Origin: Lachnospiraceae bacterium P6A3
GTDB lineage: Bacteria; Bacillota; Clostridia; Lachnospirales; Lachnospiraceae
Direction of reading: 5' to 3'
Length of the DNA stretch: 64,000 nt
NCBI GenBank assembly: GCA_000702085.1
Contig: JNKP01000001.1
Coordinates: 1-64,000 of the forward strand
In this document: positions 44,546 through 54,501 of the stretch, piece after piece
Numbering within the stretch: the first letter of the stretch is position 1
How the letters are laid out: the number at the start of each line of letters is the position of its first letter
Made by a program: the position numbers and the translations under genes
Notes under the pieces: generated by a model
Told to the model about the DNA's origin: nothing
What the model saw: the letters and a program-made list of their open reading frames with translations, nothing else
The model's database searches: none

Positions 44546-46898
44546 ATAATCTTATCTCTATACTATGCTCTCCCGCTTCTATACCGGGAACAGACAGAAG
44601 GGAGCCGGCAAATCTCTCCGTATCGGTTTTTAAGCCATCTACGAGCACTTCTATATCACTTGAATAAGGAATTGTAAGGAGCAGCGTCTGACCGTTTTCA
44701 CAGGCCGCTACAGTGCCTTCTATCCTGTCAGCCTTCATCTCAGTAATAATAAATCTTGACCTGTTCAGCTGTGAATATATCTCATCAAGCTTTTCGAGAT
44801 CCAGTGTATAAAGAAATGCCTCTCTGTAATCATCCGTCCCTTCTATCACTACAGTTATCTCTTTATCTGTATCAAAATTTCCGAGCCTTATATTATATGC
44901 CTTCTGATATCCGGTAAATACGGCGATCACATGATCATCCACTGAAACTATGATCATATCCGAATCAGACTTGGTCTCATAATCAAGCTCCGATTCGTTC
45001 AGCAGTTCAAAATTCAGATATATATTCTTTCCTGCAGGAGCGGTAAAGGTAATCTCCCTCTTGATCAGATCTCTTATGAGCGGCTTTCCGTCTGCTCCGA
45101 TATCGGAGCTGAGTCCCGGTACCGTTTTGATAACCTCATCATAATCCAGCCTTTCGAGAGGATAATCATCCAAACCCGTTATCCTTCCGACAAACAGATT
45201 CTGATTCACGAAGGGATTCTTTCCAAATACGGGATCCGGGCCCGAAATTAAACCGGAAATCATATAACCGATTCCCAGCGAATAAGGATTAGCGCTTAAG
45301 GTGGCAAATCCGTTTGATGTAAGAAATTCATATCCGTGATCCGCATGCCCTTTATGAATCATGTAATCTATGCCCAGAAACATGTCCGTAAGGATTGTGG
45401 TTCCCTCATCACAAGCCTTGTAATGATACTGAAGGAGTCCCAGGTTCTTATAAAGCCTGAGCATATCAGGGTCATAAGATGATGAAAAATAATCCGGTCC
45501 GTTATATCCGAGCAGCATGCAATCGGATGAAGTAAATTCGTAATCCTTGGAAATACGGGAAAGCGACAGTCCTTCGGCAGCTGTCAGGGAATGGGCCTCT
45601 GCCGCTTCCACCAGGTCTGAAGTCGTATCAATAAAAATCCTGTAATCCGAAAGTGTGGCTGAAGGAAGGGTCTTAAGCTCCATAGTTATCTGCCTGCTTC
45701 CGTTTATCACAAGAAGAACCGAGATAATAAGAAGCAAGATTTGCTGAATTCTGAGCTTACACTTGATTTCTTTTACCCCTTCGGTCGCAAGAACCATCAC
45801 AAAGAAAACAAAGAGAAAAGAAAACCTGTGGGGATATGCCACCGGATCCCTGAACATATGCCATATACGATACATGGGTCTCAGCATAAAGCTCATTATA
45901 AATATTCCGAAAATAATCGATGAAACAACCGCCAATGATTTCTGTTTTTTCTTAACAAGATAATAAACGGAAAGTCCAAGCATAATCAGAGTGCAATATA
46001 CAGACGGACTTCCTTCGCTGTATAATCCGCCGAAGCTTCCGCACAAAAACTGCTTAAGAAGGTCGAAGGGACCTGTGACAATAAAGCTTCCATCGGAGTA
46101 TACCCCCGCATCGTAGGCTTTTCCCTTTATCAGCTCGCGTATTACGGGAAGCATGATCAGTCCGGCTATGGCAGAACCGATAAGTGAATACATTGCAAAC
46201 CTGCAATAGCCAAAACATGCTTTTTTCAGGGGCATCTTTCTTTCAACGGGGATATATACCGCATACAGAATCAGAAACAGACATACCATATATGCGGAAT
46301 AATAATGGGTAAGAATACAAAGAAACAGTAATAAAGAATAGATAAGTGCGTATTTGATGCTGCGGCGAAATCCTTCATTTTTATAAAGCTGCTCCATGCT
46401 TACAGCTATAAGGGGAAGCCAGAAAAGGGTATCCAGATACATCGGAAGTATAAACAAAGTAACTGCCGCCGAAGACAATGCATAACAAACAGACAAAGAT
46501 AGTATCTTAACAGGCTCTTTAACGCCTCTGCTTATGGCAAAGAATGCAAATGAAGCTGCTAATAATCCTGCTTTCAATATATCAACCAATACAATCGCAT
46601 CGGGTAAATGTGAGACATCGAAAAACAGATAAACAAATGACAATGGTGATGCCAAATAATAAGCAATAAGTCCCGCAAGAGGCGTGCCCAAAGAGCCTTC
46701 GAAAGTATATTTCAACTCGGACAAGTGCCTTACCCTGCTCATATAGGAATAGAAAGAAACAAACTGCTCTTTCATATCAAAAATAAGAAGAGTCCTCTCA
46801 CTACCGGGATATATCCCCGAAACGACAAATATCACGGCAGCAAGTAGTGCGGCCGTGATAAACGCTACGGGAATGTAATAATATGTCTTCTTATTCAT
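44544..46898 (-). CDS. YfhO-family membrane glycosyltransferase-like protein (third copy)
   Basis: The 784-residue protein has about 12 helices plus a C-terminal extracytoplasmic domain. It shares GIYPGSERTLLIFDMKEQFVSFYS and the FRDPVAYPHRFSF block with the two YfhO copies in the glycan island but is more distant. Unlike them it ends without a clear last helix. I start it at the ATG overlapping the upstream stop (ATGA) rather than 66 bases earlier, indicating coupling to the surface-protein gene. The link suggests it may glycosylate a wall component or the surface protein; that is inference. Confidence 0.83.
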   Translation of the reverse strand: MNKKTYYYIPVAFITAALLAAVIFVVSGIYPGSERTLLIFDMKEQFVSFYSYMSRVRHLSELKYTFEGSLGTPLAGLIAYYLASPLSFVYLFFDVSHLPDAIVLVDILKAGLLAASFAFFAISRGVKEPVKILSLSVCYALSSAAVTLFILPMYLDTLFWLPLIAVSMEQLYKNEGFRRSIKYALIYSLLLFLCILTHYYSAYMVCLFLILYAVYIPVERKMPLKKACFGYCRFAMYSLIGSAIAGLIMLPVIRELIKGKAYDAGVYSDGSFIVTGPFDLLKQFLCGSFGGLYSEGSPSVYCTLIMLGLSVYYLVKKKQKSLAVVSSIIFGIFIMSFMLRPMYRIWHMFRDPVAYPHRFSFLFVFFVMVLATEGVKEIKCKLRIQQILLLIISVLLVINGSRQITMELKTLPSATLSDYRIFIDTTSDLVEAAEAHSLTAAEGLSLSRISKDYEFTSSDCMLLGYNGPDYFSSSYDPDMLRLYKNLGLLQYHYKACDEGTTILTDMFLGIDYMIHKGHADHGYEFLTSNGFATLSANPYSLGIGYMISGLISGPDPVFGKNPFVNQNLFVGRITGLDDYPLERLDYDEVIKTVPGLSSDIGADGKPLIRDLIKREITFTAPAGKNIYLNFELLNESELDYETKSDSDMIIVSVDDHVIAVFTGYQKAYNIRLGNFDTDKEITVVIEGTDDYREAFLYTLDLEKLDEIYSQLNRSRFIITEMKADRIEGTVAACENGQTLLLTIPYSSDIEVLVDGLKTDTERFAGSLLSVPGIEAGEHSIEIRL

Positions 46899-49162
46899 CG
46901 AGCTTTTTTCCTGATAAAGATCAAAAACAGACCGGATATGACAAGCATTCCACAAACAAGCCATCTTGCAATGCTTAAAGACTTCATTCTGCCTGTAAAG
47001 GAAGTGTCTGCCGAGGTAACCGCAGGCCCTCCCGAAGCAGCTCGCAGTGTAACTTCGGATGTTATGATATCCGAATCTTCAAGTTCCTCTCCGGTAGAAC
47101 ACAGTGCAAAGATACTCAGATGATATGTAGTAAACCTTGCATAAGAATTTCCGTTATTGCTGACAATCGTAACGGGAATATCTTCAAGCTGTCCGTTTCT
47201 GTCAACCGTAAGTATAACGAGCTTTTTGCCCATTAGTGATTCGGGAACGGGTATGGCTACTTCCAGTCCCTGATTTCCCAGCTTTGTAATGGGGATATTC
47301 GAAGAATCGGTAAGCGTAAGCTCATATAAAACCATATCTCCGTTATATTTTCCGTTAAGGAAATCATTTGCCCTGTTCAAAGCCCTGTCAAAGCTTACGG
47401 AGGAATCAAGCTGACTGATATGAAGAGTAAATGCTCTGTCCGCACCGTCAAGATAGCTCTCCGCACCGGGAAGGCCGGTTACCGTTACACCGGCATTAGC
47501 CTTATCTTCTGCCGAATCTCTGTATCCCGCATTGGAAAGTCTCTGTGTAGTCTCTTCATAGGTAATGTTAAGTCCCGTAGCAGCCGACAGGTCGTCAAAT
47601 GCTCCGACTCCGATATTTACTATTCTGTCGGGAACATCCTTAATACTGATACCTGTTCCCGCAAATGCCCTGTCGAGTATCTCGGTCTCATTTCCTCCGA
47701 AAGAAACCTCTTCAAGATTGGAACATCCTGCGAAAGCTTCCTCTCCTATGCTTACAAGAGTAGAAGGTAGGGATAAAGTCTTCATGGATGTAACGTCCTT
47801 AAATGCTCCCGCAGCAATTATCCTGACGCCTGCAGGAATGCTTACATTGGAACTGTGTCCCCTGTATGCGATAAGCGCTCCCCCGCTTACAAGGAAGTCT
47901 CCGCCCGAAGCGTTCAGATCGGCATCAAGATTATTATTGATATTTCCTACAGTAGATAAGAATCCGTCAACCCAGGGAGTTCCCGAAAAAGCATAGGGCT
48001 CAATCTTCATAATGCTCTGAGGAAGGTTAACGCTTCCAAGTCTCGGGCAATGATAAAAGGCGCCGTAATCTATTGTCTCCACACCGTCTGGCAGTGTAAC
48101 GGAGACTACATCAGTCCTGGAAAAAGCAAACTGACCGATCTCCGAAATACCGTTCGGGAGGCTCATATTCTCCAGATCATCAGACATATAATATGCCTTA
48201 TCCGCTACTATCATGGAATCCACGATTGTGTATTTGGGAATGGATGAGGAATATATAACCGTCTCCGAAGGAATATTTGCGGGTGTATCGTCCGGTTTAT
48301 CGATAGTTGAACTGCCTTCTATAACATGGAGAGACGAATTATCCATGAAAACAACGGCGGTATTTCCTACCACATGGCTCTCTCCGTATACATTGGGATT
48401 CTGATTGTAAGCTACTGCGGTATAAGTTCCGTCGGGTCTCTGGGTTATCTCATACTGTGTTGTATAAGCACCCGGTTCTTCAACAGGTTCATCTTCACTT
48501 GATGAATCACCGTTTCCGGATACATCGTTATTATCATCCGTATCGGTATCAGAAGGATCGGGATCGTCAATCCTGCCCGTATCTTCATATACGGGGAACT
48601 GAGCCTGTCTTGTATAAAACCCCTTTGCATATTCCCATGCGTAAGAGCCCTCGGGTGCAAAGATTACCAGCTTATAGCATCCGTCGAAGGCTGATTCATG
48701 AATGATATGTGTTTTTTCGGTTATGGTGATGGATTCAAGATTTACGTCATCTTCAAAGGCATATATGCCGATTGAAGTGACATTGGCAGGAATGGTCATG
48801 GTGACAAGGCCCATGCAGTTTGCAAAGACGAAGTCATCGATCTTGGTAAGTCCCGTTCCTATTACAACTGTTTCAAGATTATCGCAGTCCCAGAAGGCAT
48901 ACTCATTAATCTTCCTTACACTGTTAGGAATCGTAACTTTGCGGATATTATCATTATCCCTGAAAGCATCCGTTGCGATCTCGATAACCGAGGAAGGAAT
49001 GACTACATCAGATCTTGTTCCGTTGTAAGAAAGGAGTGTCCCGGACCCCGATATAGAAAACTCGGGGACGGATGCAGCATCCGCCCCCAGAGGAGGAAGC
49101 TGCATCACGAGTAAAGCGACTATTATCAGGATCACTCCCAACAGCTTTCTGATTCTTTTCAT
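46895..49162 (-). CDS. BspA-like leucine-rich repeat surface protein
   Basis: The 755-residue protein has a signal peptide (to about residue 28, ending ADA) and two blocks of LRR_5/BspA repeats (about 30-190 and 325-520; units such as TIPNSVRKINEYAFWDCDNLETV), separated by a Asp/Ser-rich linker (about 195-225). A C-terminal helix followed by RKKAR anchors it in the membrane. I see no clear sortase motif before the helix. BspA proteins bind host or bacterial surface proteins in other species. It lies 18 bases after the larger LRR gene. Confidence 0.87.
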   Translation of the reverse strand: MKRIRKLLGVILIIVALLVMQLPPLGADAASVPEFSISGSGTLLSYNGTRSDVVIPSSVIEIATDAFRDNDNIRKVTIPNSVRKINEYAFWDCDNLETVVIGTGLTKIDDFVFANCMGLVTMTIPANVTSIGIYAFEDDVNLESITITEKTHIIHESAFDGCYKLVIFAPEGSYAWEYAKGFYTRQAQFPVYEDTGRIDDPDPSDTDTDDNNDVSGNGDSSSEDEPVEEPGAYTTQYEITQRPDGTYTAVAYNQNPNVYGESHVVGNTAVVFMDNSSLHVIEGSSTIDKPDDTPANIPSETVIYSSSIPKYTIVDSMIVADKAYYMSDDLENMSLPNGISEIGQFAFSRTDVVSVTLPDGVETIDYGAFYHCPRLGSVNLPQSIMKIEPYAFSGTPWVDGFLSTVGNINNNLDADLNASGGDFLVSGGALIAYRGHSSNVSIPAGVRIIAAGAFKDVTSMKTLSLPSTLVSIGEEAFAGCSNLEEVSFGGNETEILDRAFAGTGISIKDVPDRIVNIGVGAFDDLSAATGLNITYEETTQRLSNAGYRDSAEDKANAGVTVTGLPGAESYLDGADRAFTLHISQLDSSVSFDRALNRANDFLNGKYNGDMVLYELTLTDSSNIPITKLGNQGLEVAIPVPESLMGKKLVILTVDRNGQLEDIPVTIVSNNGNSYARFTTYHLSIFALCSTGEELEDSDIITSEVTLRAASGGPAVTSADTSFTGRMKSLSIARWLVCGMLVISGLFLIFIRKKAR

Positions 49163-49180
49163 CTGAAATCCTTTTTAGGT

Positions 49181-52100
49181 TTACTGTTTTCTGACCGGTC
49201 TGTTATTACCGTTATCAGCCTTAACAGGCTTTGCAACCTTCTTATCTCTCATCGCAAAGAGTGCGATGGAAATTGCAAAGAGTGCAATGGATATGAACCA
49301 CTTGGGATGGATGAAATCTGCGGTCTTGGGAGTATTATCAAGTCCTCCGTTTCCGCTGCCAGATCCGTCGGAACCTGCGGTCATCTCAACGGTATTAACA
49401 TAAATTACATACGGCGAGAAGTGAGTACATGTAAAGGTTACGCAAGGTACTCCGTTGATGGTGGTGAAGTTTGCATTCAGGCCATCTATCTCACCGTTAG
49501 TTATAACGGCAACCTTGTTATTGGCTGCATACTGGATCATGGAATCGGGAAGAGGCAATGTAATAGTTATGGTAAGACCCGATGTATCATGGATCTGTGT
49601 GGTTCCTGCGGCATCGTAAAGGCTGATGTCCATAGGGAAGTAAACTATATTGTCCAGCGATCCGTATTTCTTAAGCAGCGCGTCCAGAACCTGCTTATCC
49701 GCAGTCTGACTCTGAGTGATCTTAATGGTGAAGTTATCGGTGGATCCGTTAACCGTAGCCGATACGACACCGGTATTGGAAAGACCGTTCTTCTCGATTA
49801 CTACTGTAGTTCCGCTGCTTCTGGGAACGTTTCCGGTTGAAGGCCAGTAATTGGTATTACCGTTATTTCCTCCTGTGCCGGACCCTCCGCCGTTGGTTCC
49901 GTTATTTCCTCTTCCTGATGTGGAAGCTACGAAATTAGCGGTTACCGTTACATTCTCCGCAGGCATAGTTACTACGGTCGATGACAATACCTTGGAGGCA
50001 ATGGGAGTGGATGCGGGTGAAACGGACCAGCTTCCGAATTCCTTACCTGTTCCGGGATCATCAGCAAGGATTATTACATTGGATCCCGCTATATAGCTTC
50101 CGGATCCGGAACCTCCGACAACCGTCAGCGTATAATACGTAGCCTTGGTATCGGTTTCTTTGTTATCGCTTGAACTACCCTCTTTATACTGGGCAATCGT
50201 TACGGTATCTGCGGTAATGGATGTAAGATCTCCGCTCCAGCCCGTAAATGTATATCCTTCTCTTTCAGGTGCCATAAGCGAAGGCGCAGCCTCTCCGTTA
50301 GCAACCTTCATGGTAAAGAGAACCGTTGAAGCATCATATGAATAATAAGTTACCGTCCACTTATCCGAATCGGTATTATTGCCGTTGTTAGCGGTATACT
50401 GAGCAAGTGTAACCGTATTCTGAGTGATTCCGGTAAGCACTCCGCTCCAGCCTGTAAATGTATAGCCGTCTCTTACGGGGCCTGCATATACAGGTGCATC
50501 TTCTCCATCCTTAACCTTAGCTGTATAAACTATTGTAGATCCGTCATAGGTGTAATAAGTTACGGTCCAGTAACCGTCACCCTGAGGGCTCCATCCTGCA
50601 AATACATCCTGATCACTGTCGGTAGGAGTGGTTTTACCCTGCCAGCCTATGAAGTCATATCCTGCTCTGTAAGGAACACGGACAAGATCTGCTGCATTCT
50701 CTCCCGCTGCTACATAAACAGTGTCATAAAGATCGGTAAATTCCGAGTCATAATAGAACCTTACTCTGTACTTATCCTCGTTGGGATCTCTCTCTTCGTA
50801 CTGAGCGAAGCATACGGTATCTCCTGAAATGTCTTCATATGAAGGATCCCAGCCCGTAAACTTCCATCCGTCCTTAACATAAGGAGTGGGAGGAACGGCA
50901 TCTTCTCCGCCCATGATAACCTGTACGTCACCTATCTGTGTATACTTGATGGTGGTTCCGAATGCTGCATCATCTGCCGCATGATAGAACTTAACATCAA
51001 AGTATTCGGTCTTAGGCGCTGCAGTATATGTATATCCGTTCAGATCGGCATATGACTGCATATAAGAGCCTTCGGGTGCGCAAATGGTCACATTGGAATT
51101 ATTGGTATGATCTCCTGTCTGGGTTGAAGGATCCCATCCGGTGGATTTCATATGATCAAACGCACTGGTTCCCACAAGGTTAAGTGCCTGAGTCGCTTCC
51201 AGATACTCCAGAGTGCTGTCCTCAAACGCATAGTCCTTAATTGTTGTTGTGGAGAAAGGAAGCTTAACATTTCTGAGGGAATCCATCTCTTCGAAACAAT
51301 GTGAAGGAATGGTGGTGATATTGGTTCCGGTAAGATCTACCTCCTTAATATCATTGCATTCCGCAAATGCTTCACTGCTGATGGCATTTATTCCCGCAGT
51401 CTCCGTTGCATTTACATACTTGGCGCTTCTTGCGGGCAGGCACTCAAGAAGTGCAAGCTTGGTCCCGCTTGAATCCGTGGAATAAATAATCGAATCGTCA
51501 CATACGAAGTTAGGGCTTCCGTTAAAATCAACATCAGCAAGCTTATCGCATCCTCTGAAGGGTGCAACACCGAGAGTTGAAATAGAATCGTCAACGGATA
51601 CGGAAGTCAGATTCGAGCAGTCCTCGAATGCATGTCTTTCGATGGTATTAATATCACCGTTAAGATCAACGGTATTCAAATTGGTATCACCGGAGAAACA
51701 ATGATCACCGATGGTGGAAATCGGGCAATACGCTTCAAGAGTAGCAAGTCCGGTACATCCGTAGAAAGCAAAATCCTGAAGATTCTTGGTATCCGAACCC
51801 ATAAGAGTCAGGGAAGTAAGATTCGGACACTCCGCAAAATCTGCGTTCGGAACATTATTAACGGTAACAGGCGTAGTGCCTCCGTAGGGTGTATAAGTTA
51901 CAGTTACCTTTTCTACCTTGACATCGGGAGGACAGGATTCATTTGTAATATCATCAGACGAACAAGTGGGGTCCTTTACAGCCTCAATATCATTGATTCC
52001 GTAGAGCGTAACTCCCATAGCATCGGAAGAACTTGCGGTCTTTCTGAAGAAGAGACCGTTTTTGATTGCATCAACACCAAGAGGAATCACAAGATTATGA

Positions 52101-54475
52101 GTGGCATTAACAAATGCTATCTGGTCTTCTGTTGCAATTCCGTTATTGTAATCCTGCTGAGCACTTGCGATGGCATCCTTCTGAGCAGTGGTCAGATAGG
52201 AAGTATCGGGATTGGTATAACTAGCAAGAGCTGAGGTATCGGACAAAACTGGGAAATCAACCAGTGTTGCCTTGCCTGTCTGACCGGTAGGATCGTCGAG
52301 AACAAACTCTATTTCCTGGCATGAAGGATAACCTGACAGGAATTTTGCAAAGGAAGGTGACTGGGAAGCATTATTAAATCTTCCCAGGTAGCTCATCGCA
52401 TACTGATATGGAGTTGCATCTGCATCAATGGTTCCTACAAAATAGAGCTGAACCGCAGGTTTATTGCTTACGGTCATATCCGAAGCACTGTAAAGCTGGA
52501 AGGTTCTGCCGGAAATGGTAACCGTACCTGTAGTACAATCGGACGAATGAGCACCTGAAAGATCCTGTGTCTTAAACGCATCGGTACCTATCTGAACCGT
52601 ATCGGTCTCAAAATATACATACTGAAGGTTATGACATCCTCTGAATGCCTCGTCTCCGATGGATTCAAGGGTAGAGGGAATGGTAACCATGGTGAGGGTA
52701 CAGATATTGGCAAATGCCTGTCTTCCGATAGACTTAATATAATTGGGTCCGATATATTCAGGCATCGTAAGGGTATAAACAACGCCTTCAACCGTAGCAC
52801 TCTTAAGGTTATTGTTACCGTCCACAAGGTATCTTGCGGTTCCTCCGCCCTCTTCGGTTATGGTCTTCTCAAAATAGGTGGTGGGATAATAATTATATGC
52901 GATCTGCTCATCCCTGCAGGTAAGATGAACCTTACCCCACTTATTCATGGGTGATTCCTCAACCTGACTTCCGGTTTCAATACCGGCAATATAGAAATTG
53001 GGACTAAGATCTTCAAGCCAATCCGCAAAGGTCAGAGATACACCGTCTCCTGCACCGGATGCTTCCTCGGAATCATCGATGAAGTCCATATCGGTATTAT
53101 GGGTGATCAGTCTTTCAAGCGAATAACACTCAAGGAAATTCGAGATATTAACATCCGATTCGGTATACATCTCGGGGAACTCGATCTCTACAAGATCGGA
53201 GCATCCGTAGAAGACACCGTTACCGAGATATCTGAGAGATGAATTTGCAACATTCTCACCGTAAATACGGCATTCTGTCATATGTTTACAGTTCTGGAAT
53301 ACGCCGTCGCAAAGAAGCTTTACGGATTTGGGAACCGTAAAGGACGTCAGTGTTGTACAGTTTTTAAAGGCATACGCACCTATAACGGAAAGGTTGGTAT
53401 CATAGGGAAGCGTGATGCTGGTAAGGCTGGAGCAATACTCAAAGGAGTGATTTCCGATAGCCTTAAGACCGTCGGAGAAAGTAAAGCTGTTAAGACCGGT
53501 GCAATTGTAGAAAGCATAGTCTCCGATACCGTTCAGATTGGTACCGGTGGTCAGATTAACGATATTACCGTTTCCGTAGAATATACCCTGTGATGAATCG
53601 GTAATCTTCTTAATATGATAATTGCCCGATGAGTCTATTTCGATATACTGGTTTGCGATATATCTGACAGGTGCATTGGAAATTCGCTGATGTGACTGGT
53701 CAGTACCTACCTGTACAATATCCGCGGGTTCGGTTTCAGAGAAATCAAGGCTTACACCGGTAGCAGGTCTGAAGTCTGAAGTGTTAAACCAATACAGATC
53801 TTCCTCGCTTATGCCTGCCCACTCGGAACGGGTGGATGCATAGCAGGGATAATAAGCATACTCTGTGTGAGATCCCGAAACATTTCCGGAAACATCATAA
53901 TCGGTTACCGTCTTCTCCACGCGGTAGAAAAGGTAATTTCCGGATTTTCCTACTGCAACGTTTGCCGATGTTGATGAACCGTCATTGGTATTGTAAGCAA
54001 GATACGCGTCAACAGTATTGGGAATGGTAAGATTTCCTCCGGGTAGTGAACCGGGGGTGTTGTATTTAAGAATAAATGCATACTTCATATTACCGTCTTC
54101 ACTCTGACGGCCTTCCTCGGAAACGTATGCAAACTGATATAAGCTGTCTTCACTGGTATATACGGTTACATCAGTGATATCATCTGCATTTCCCGATGAT
54201 GAAACAGGCTTGATATAGGGAACGGAGGTGCTTGCGGAGGTAAGCAGAGTATCAACAGCAGATTTTCTGGGATCGCTGCTCGGAAGTCCGGACGCCTGTC
54301 CCAGCTCATATCTGAGATCAAAATCGGGAGCATCCGTAAAAGTTGCCGCCTCAGTATTACCGCCTTGATAGCTTGAGGTAGGAATAGCTGCAACTATAAC
54401 GCTGGATGCAAGGAAAAGTGCACCCACCGTCTTACGTACAGACCTCTTAATTCTTCTTGTTTTCTTTTTCATCAA
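49181..54475 (-). CDS. giant BspA-like LRR protein with InlB-type repeats and sorting signal
   Basis: The 1764-residue protein has a basic signal peptide, LRR_5 repeats spread over about residues 270-1190 with long insertions, then four InlB B-type/Listeria-Bacteroides repeats (about 1210-1460, ending in motifs like GYTFTGWSG) and a related beta repeat (about 1480-1545). A Gly/Asn-rich linker and another beta domain lead to TPKTAD (1715-1720), a hydrophobic helix and a long basic tail. TPKTAD followed by helix and positive charges looks like a noncanonical sorting signal for the sortase encoded immediately upstream. Host-cell or particle adhesion is likely by analogy. Confidence 0.88.
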   Translation of the reverse strand: MMKKKTRRIKRSVRKTVGALFLASSVIVAAIPTSSYQGGNTEAATFTDAPDFDLRYELGQASGLPSSDPRKSAVDTLLTSASTSVPYIKPVSSSGNADDITDVTVYTSEDSLYQFAYVSEEGRQSEDGNMKYAFILKYNTPGSLPGGNLTIPNTVDAYLAYNTNDGSSTSANVAVGKSGNYLFYRVEKTVTDYDVSGNVSGSHTEYAYYPCYASTRSEWAGISEEDLYWFNTSDFRPATGVSLDFSETEPADIVQVGTDQSHQRISNAPVRYIANQYIEIDSSGNYHIKKITDSSQGIFYGNGNIVNLTTGTNLNGIGDYAFYNCTGLNSFTFSDGLKAIGNHSFEYCSSLTSITLPYDTNLSVIGAYAFKNCTTLTSFTVPKSVKLLCDGVFQNCKHMTECRIYGENVANSSLRYLGNGVFYGCSDLVEIEFPEMYTESDVNISNFLECYSLERLITHNTDMDFIDDSEEASGAGDGVSLTFADWLEDLSPNFYIAGIETGSQVEESPMNKWGKVHLTCRDEQIAYNYYPTTYFEKTITEEGGGTARYLVDGNNNLKSATVEGVVYTLTMPEYIGPNYIKSIGRQAFANICTLTMVTIPSTLESIGDEAFRGCHNLQYVYFETDTVQIGTDAFKTQDLSGAHSSDCTTGTVTISGRTFQLYSASDMTVSNKPAVQLYFVGTIDADATPYQYAMSYLGRFNNASQSPSFAKFLSGYPSCQEIEFVLDDPTGQTGKATLVDFPVLSDTSALASYTNPDTSYLTTAQKDAIASAQQDYNNGIATEDQIAFVNATHNLVIPLGVDAIKNGLFFRKTASSSDAMGVTLYGINDIEAVKDPTCSSDDITNESCPPDVKVEKVTVTYTPYGGTTPVTVNNVPNADFAECPNLTSLTLMGSDTKNLQDFAFYGCTGLATLEAYCPISTIGDHCFSGDTNLNTVDLNGDINTIERHAFEDCSNLTSVSVDDSISTLGVAPFRGCDKLADVDFNGSPNFVCDDSIIYSTDSSGTKLALLECLPARSAKYVNATETAGINAISSEAFAECNDIKEVDLTGTNITTIPSHCFEEMDSLRNVKLPFSTTTIKDYAFEDSTLEYLEATQALNLVGTSAFDHMKSTGWDPSTQTGDHTNNSNVTICAPEGSYMQSYADLNGYTYTAAPKTEYFDVKFYHAADDAAFGTTIKYTQIGDVQVIMGGEDAVPPTPYVKDGWKFTGWDPSYEDISGDTVCFAQYEERDPNEDKYRVRFYYDSEFTDLYDTVYVAAGENAADLVRVPYRAGYDFIGWQGKTTPTDSDQDVFAGWSPQGDGYWTVTYYTYDGSTIVYTAKVKDGEDAPVYAGPVRDGYTFTGWSGVLTGITQNTVTLAQYTANNGNNTDSDKWTVTYYSYDASTVLFTMKVANGEAAPSLMAPEREGYTFTGWSGDLTSITADTVTIAQYKEGSSSDNKETDTKATYYTLTVVGGSGSGSYIAGSNVIILADDPGTGKEFGSWSVSPASTPIASKVLSSTVVTMPAENVTVTANFVASTSGRGNNGTNGGGSGTGGNNGNTNYWPSTGNVPRSSGTTVVIEKNGLSNTGVVSATVNGSTDNFTIKITQSQTADKQVLDALLKKYGSLDNIVYFPMDISLYDAAGTTQIHDTSGLTITITLPLPDSMIQYAANNKVAVITNGEIDGLNANFTTINGVPCVTFTCTHFSPYVIYVNTVEMTAGSDGSGSGNGGLDNTPKTADFIHPKWFISIALFAISIALFAMRDKKVAKPVKADNGNNRPVRKQ

Positions 54476-54501
54476 AGGTTGCCCTCCGTATGCACGAAAA
54501 A

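Noticed and set aside
50100-50850. tandem DNA repeat or CRISPR-like array
   Set aside because: The repetition is the coding sequence of InlB-type protein repeats, with unequal units and no spacer structure.
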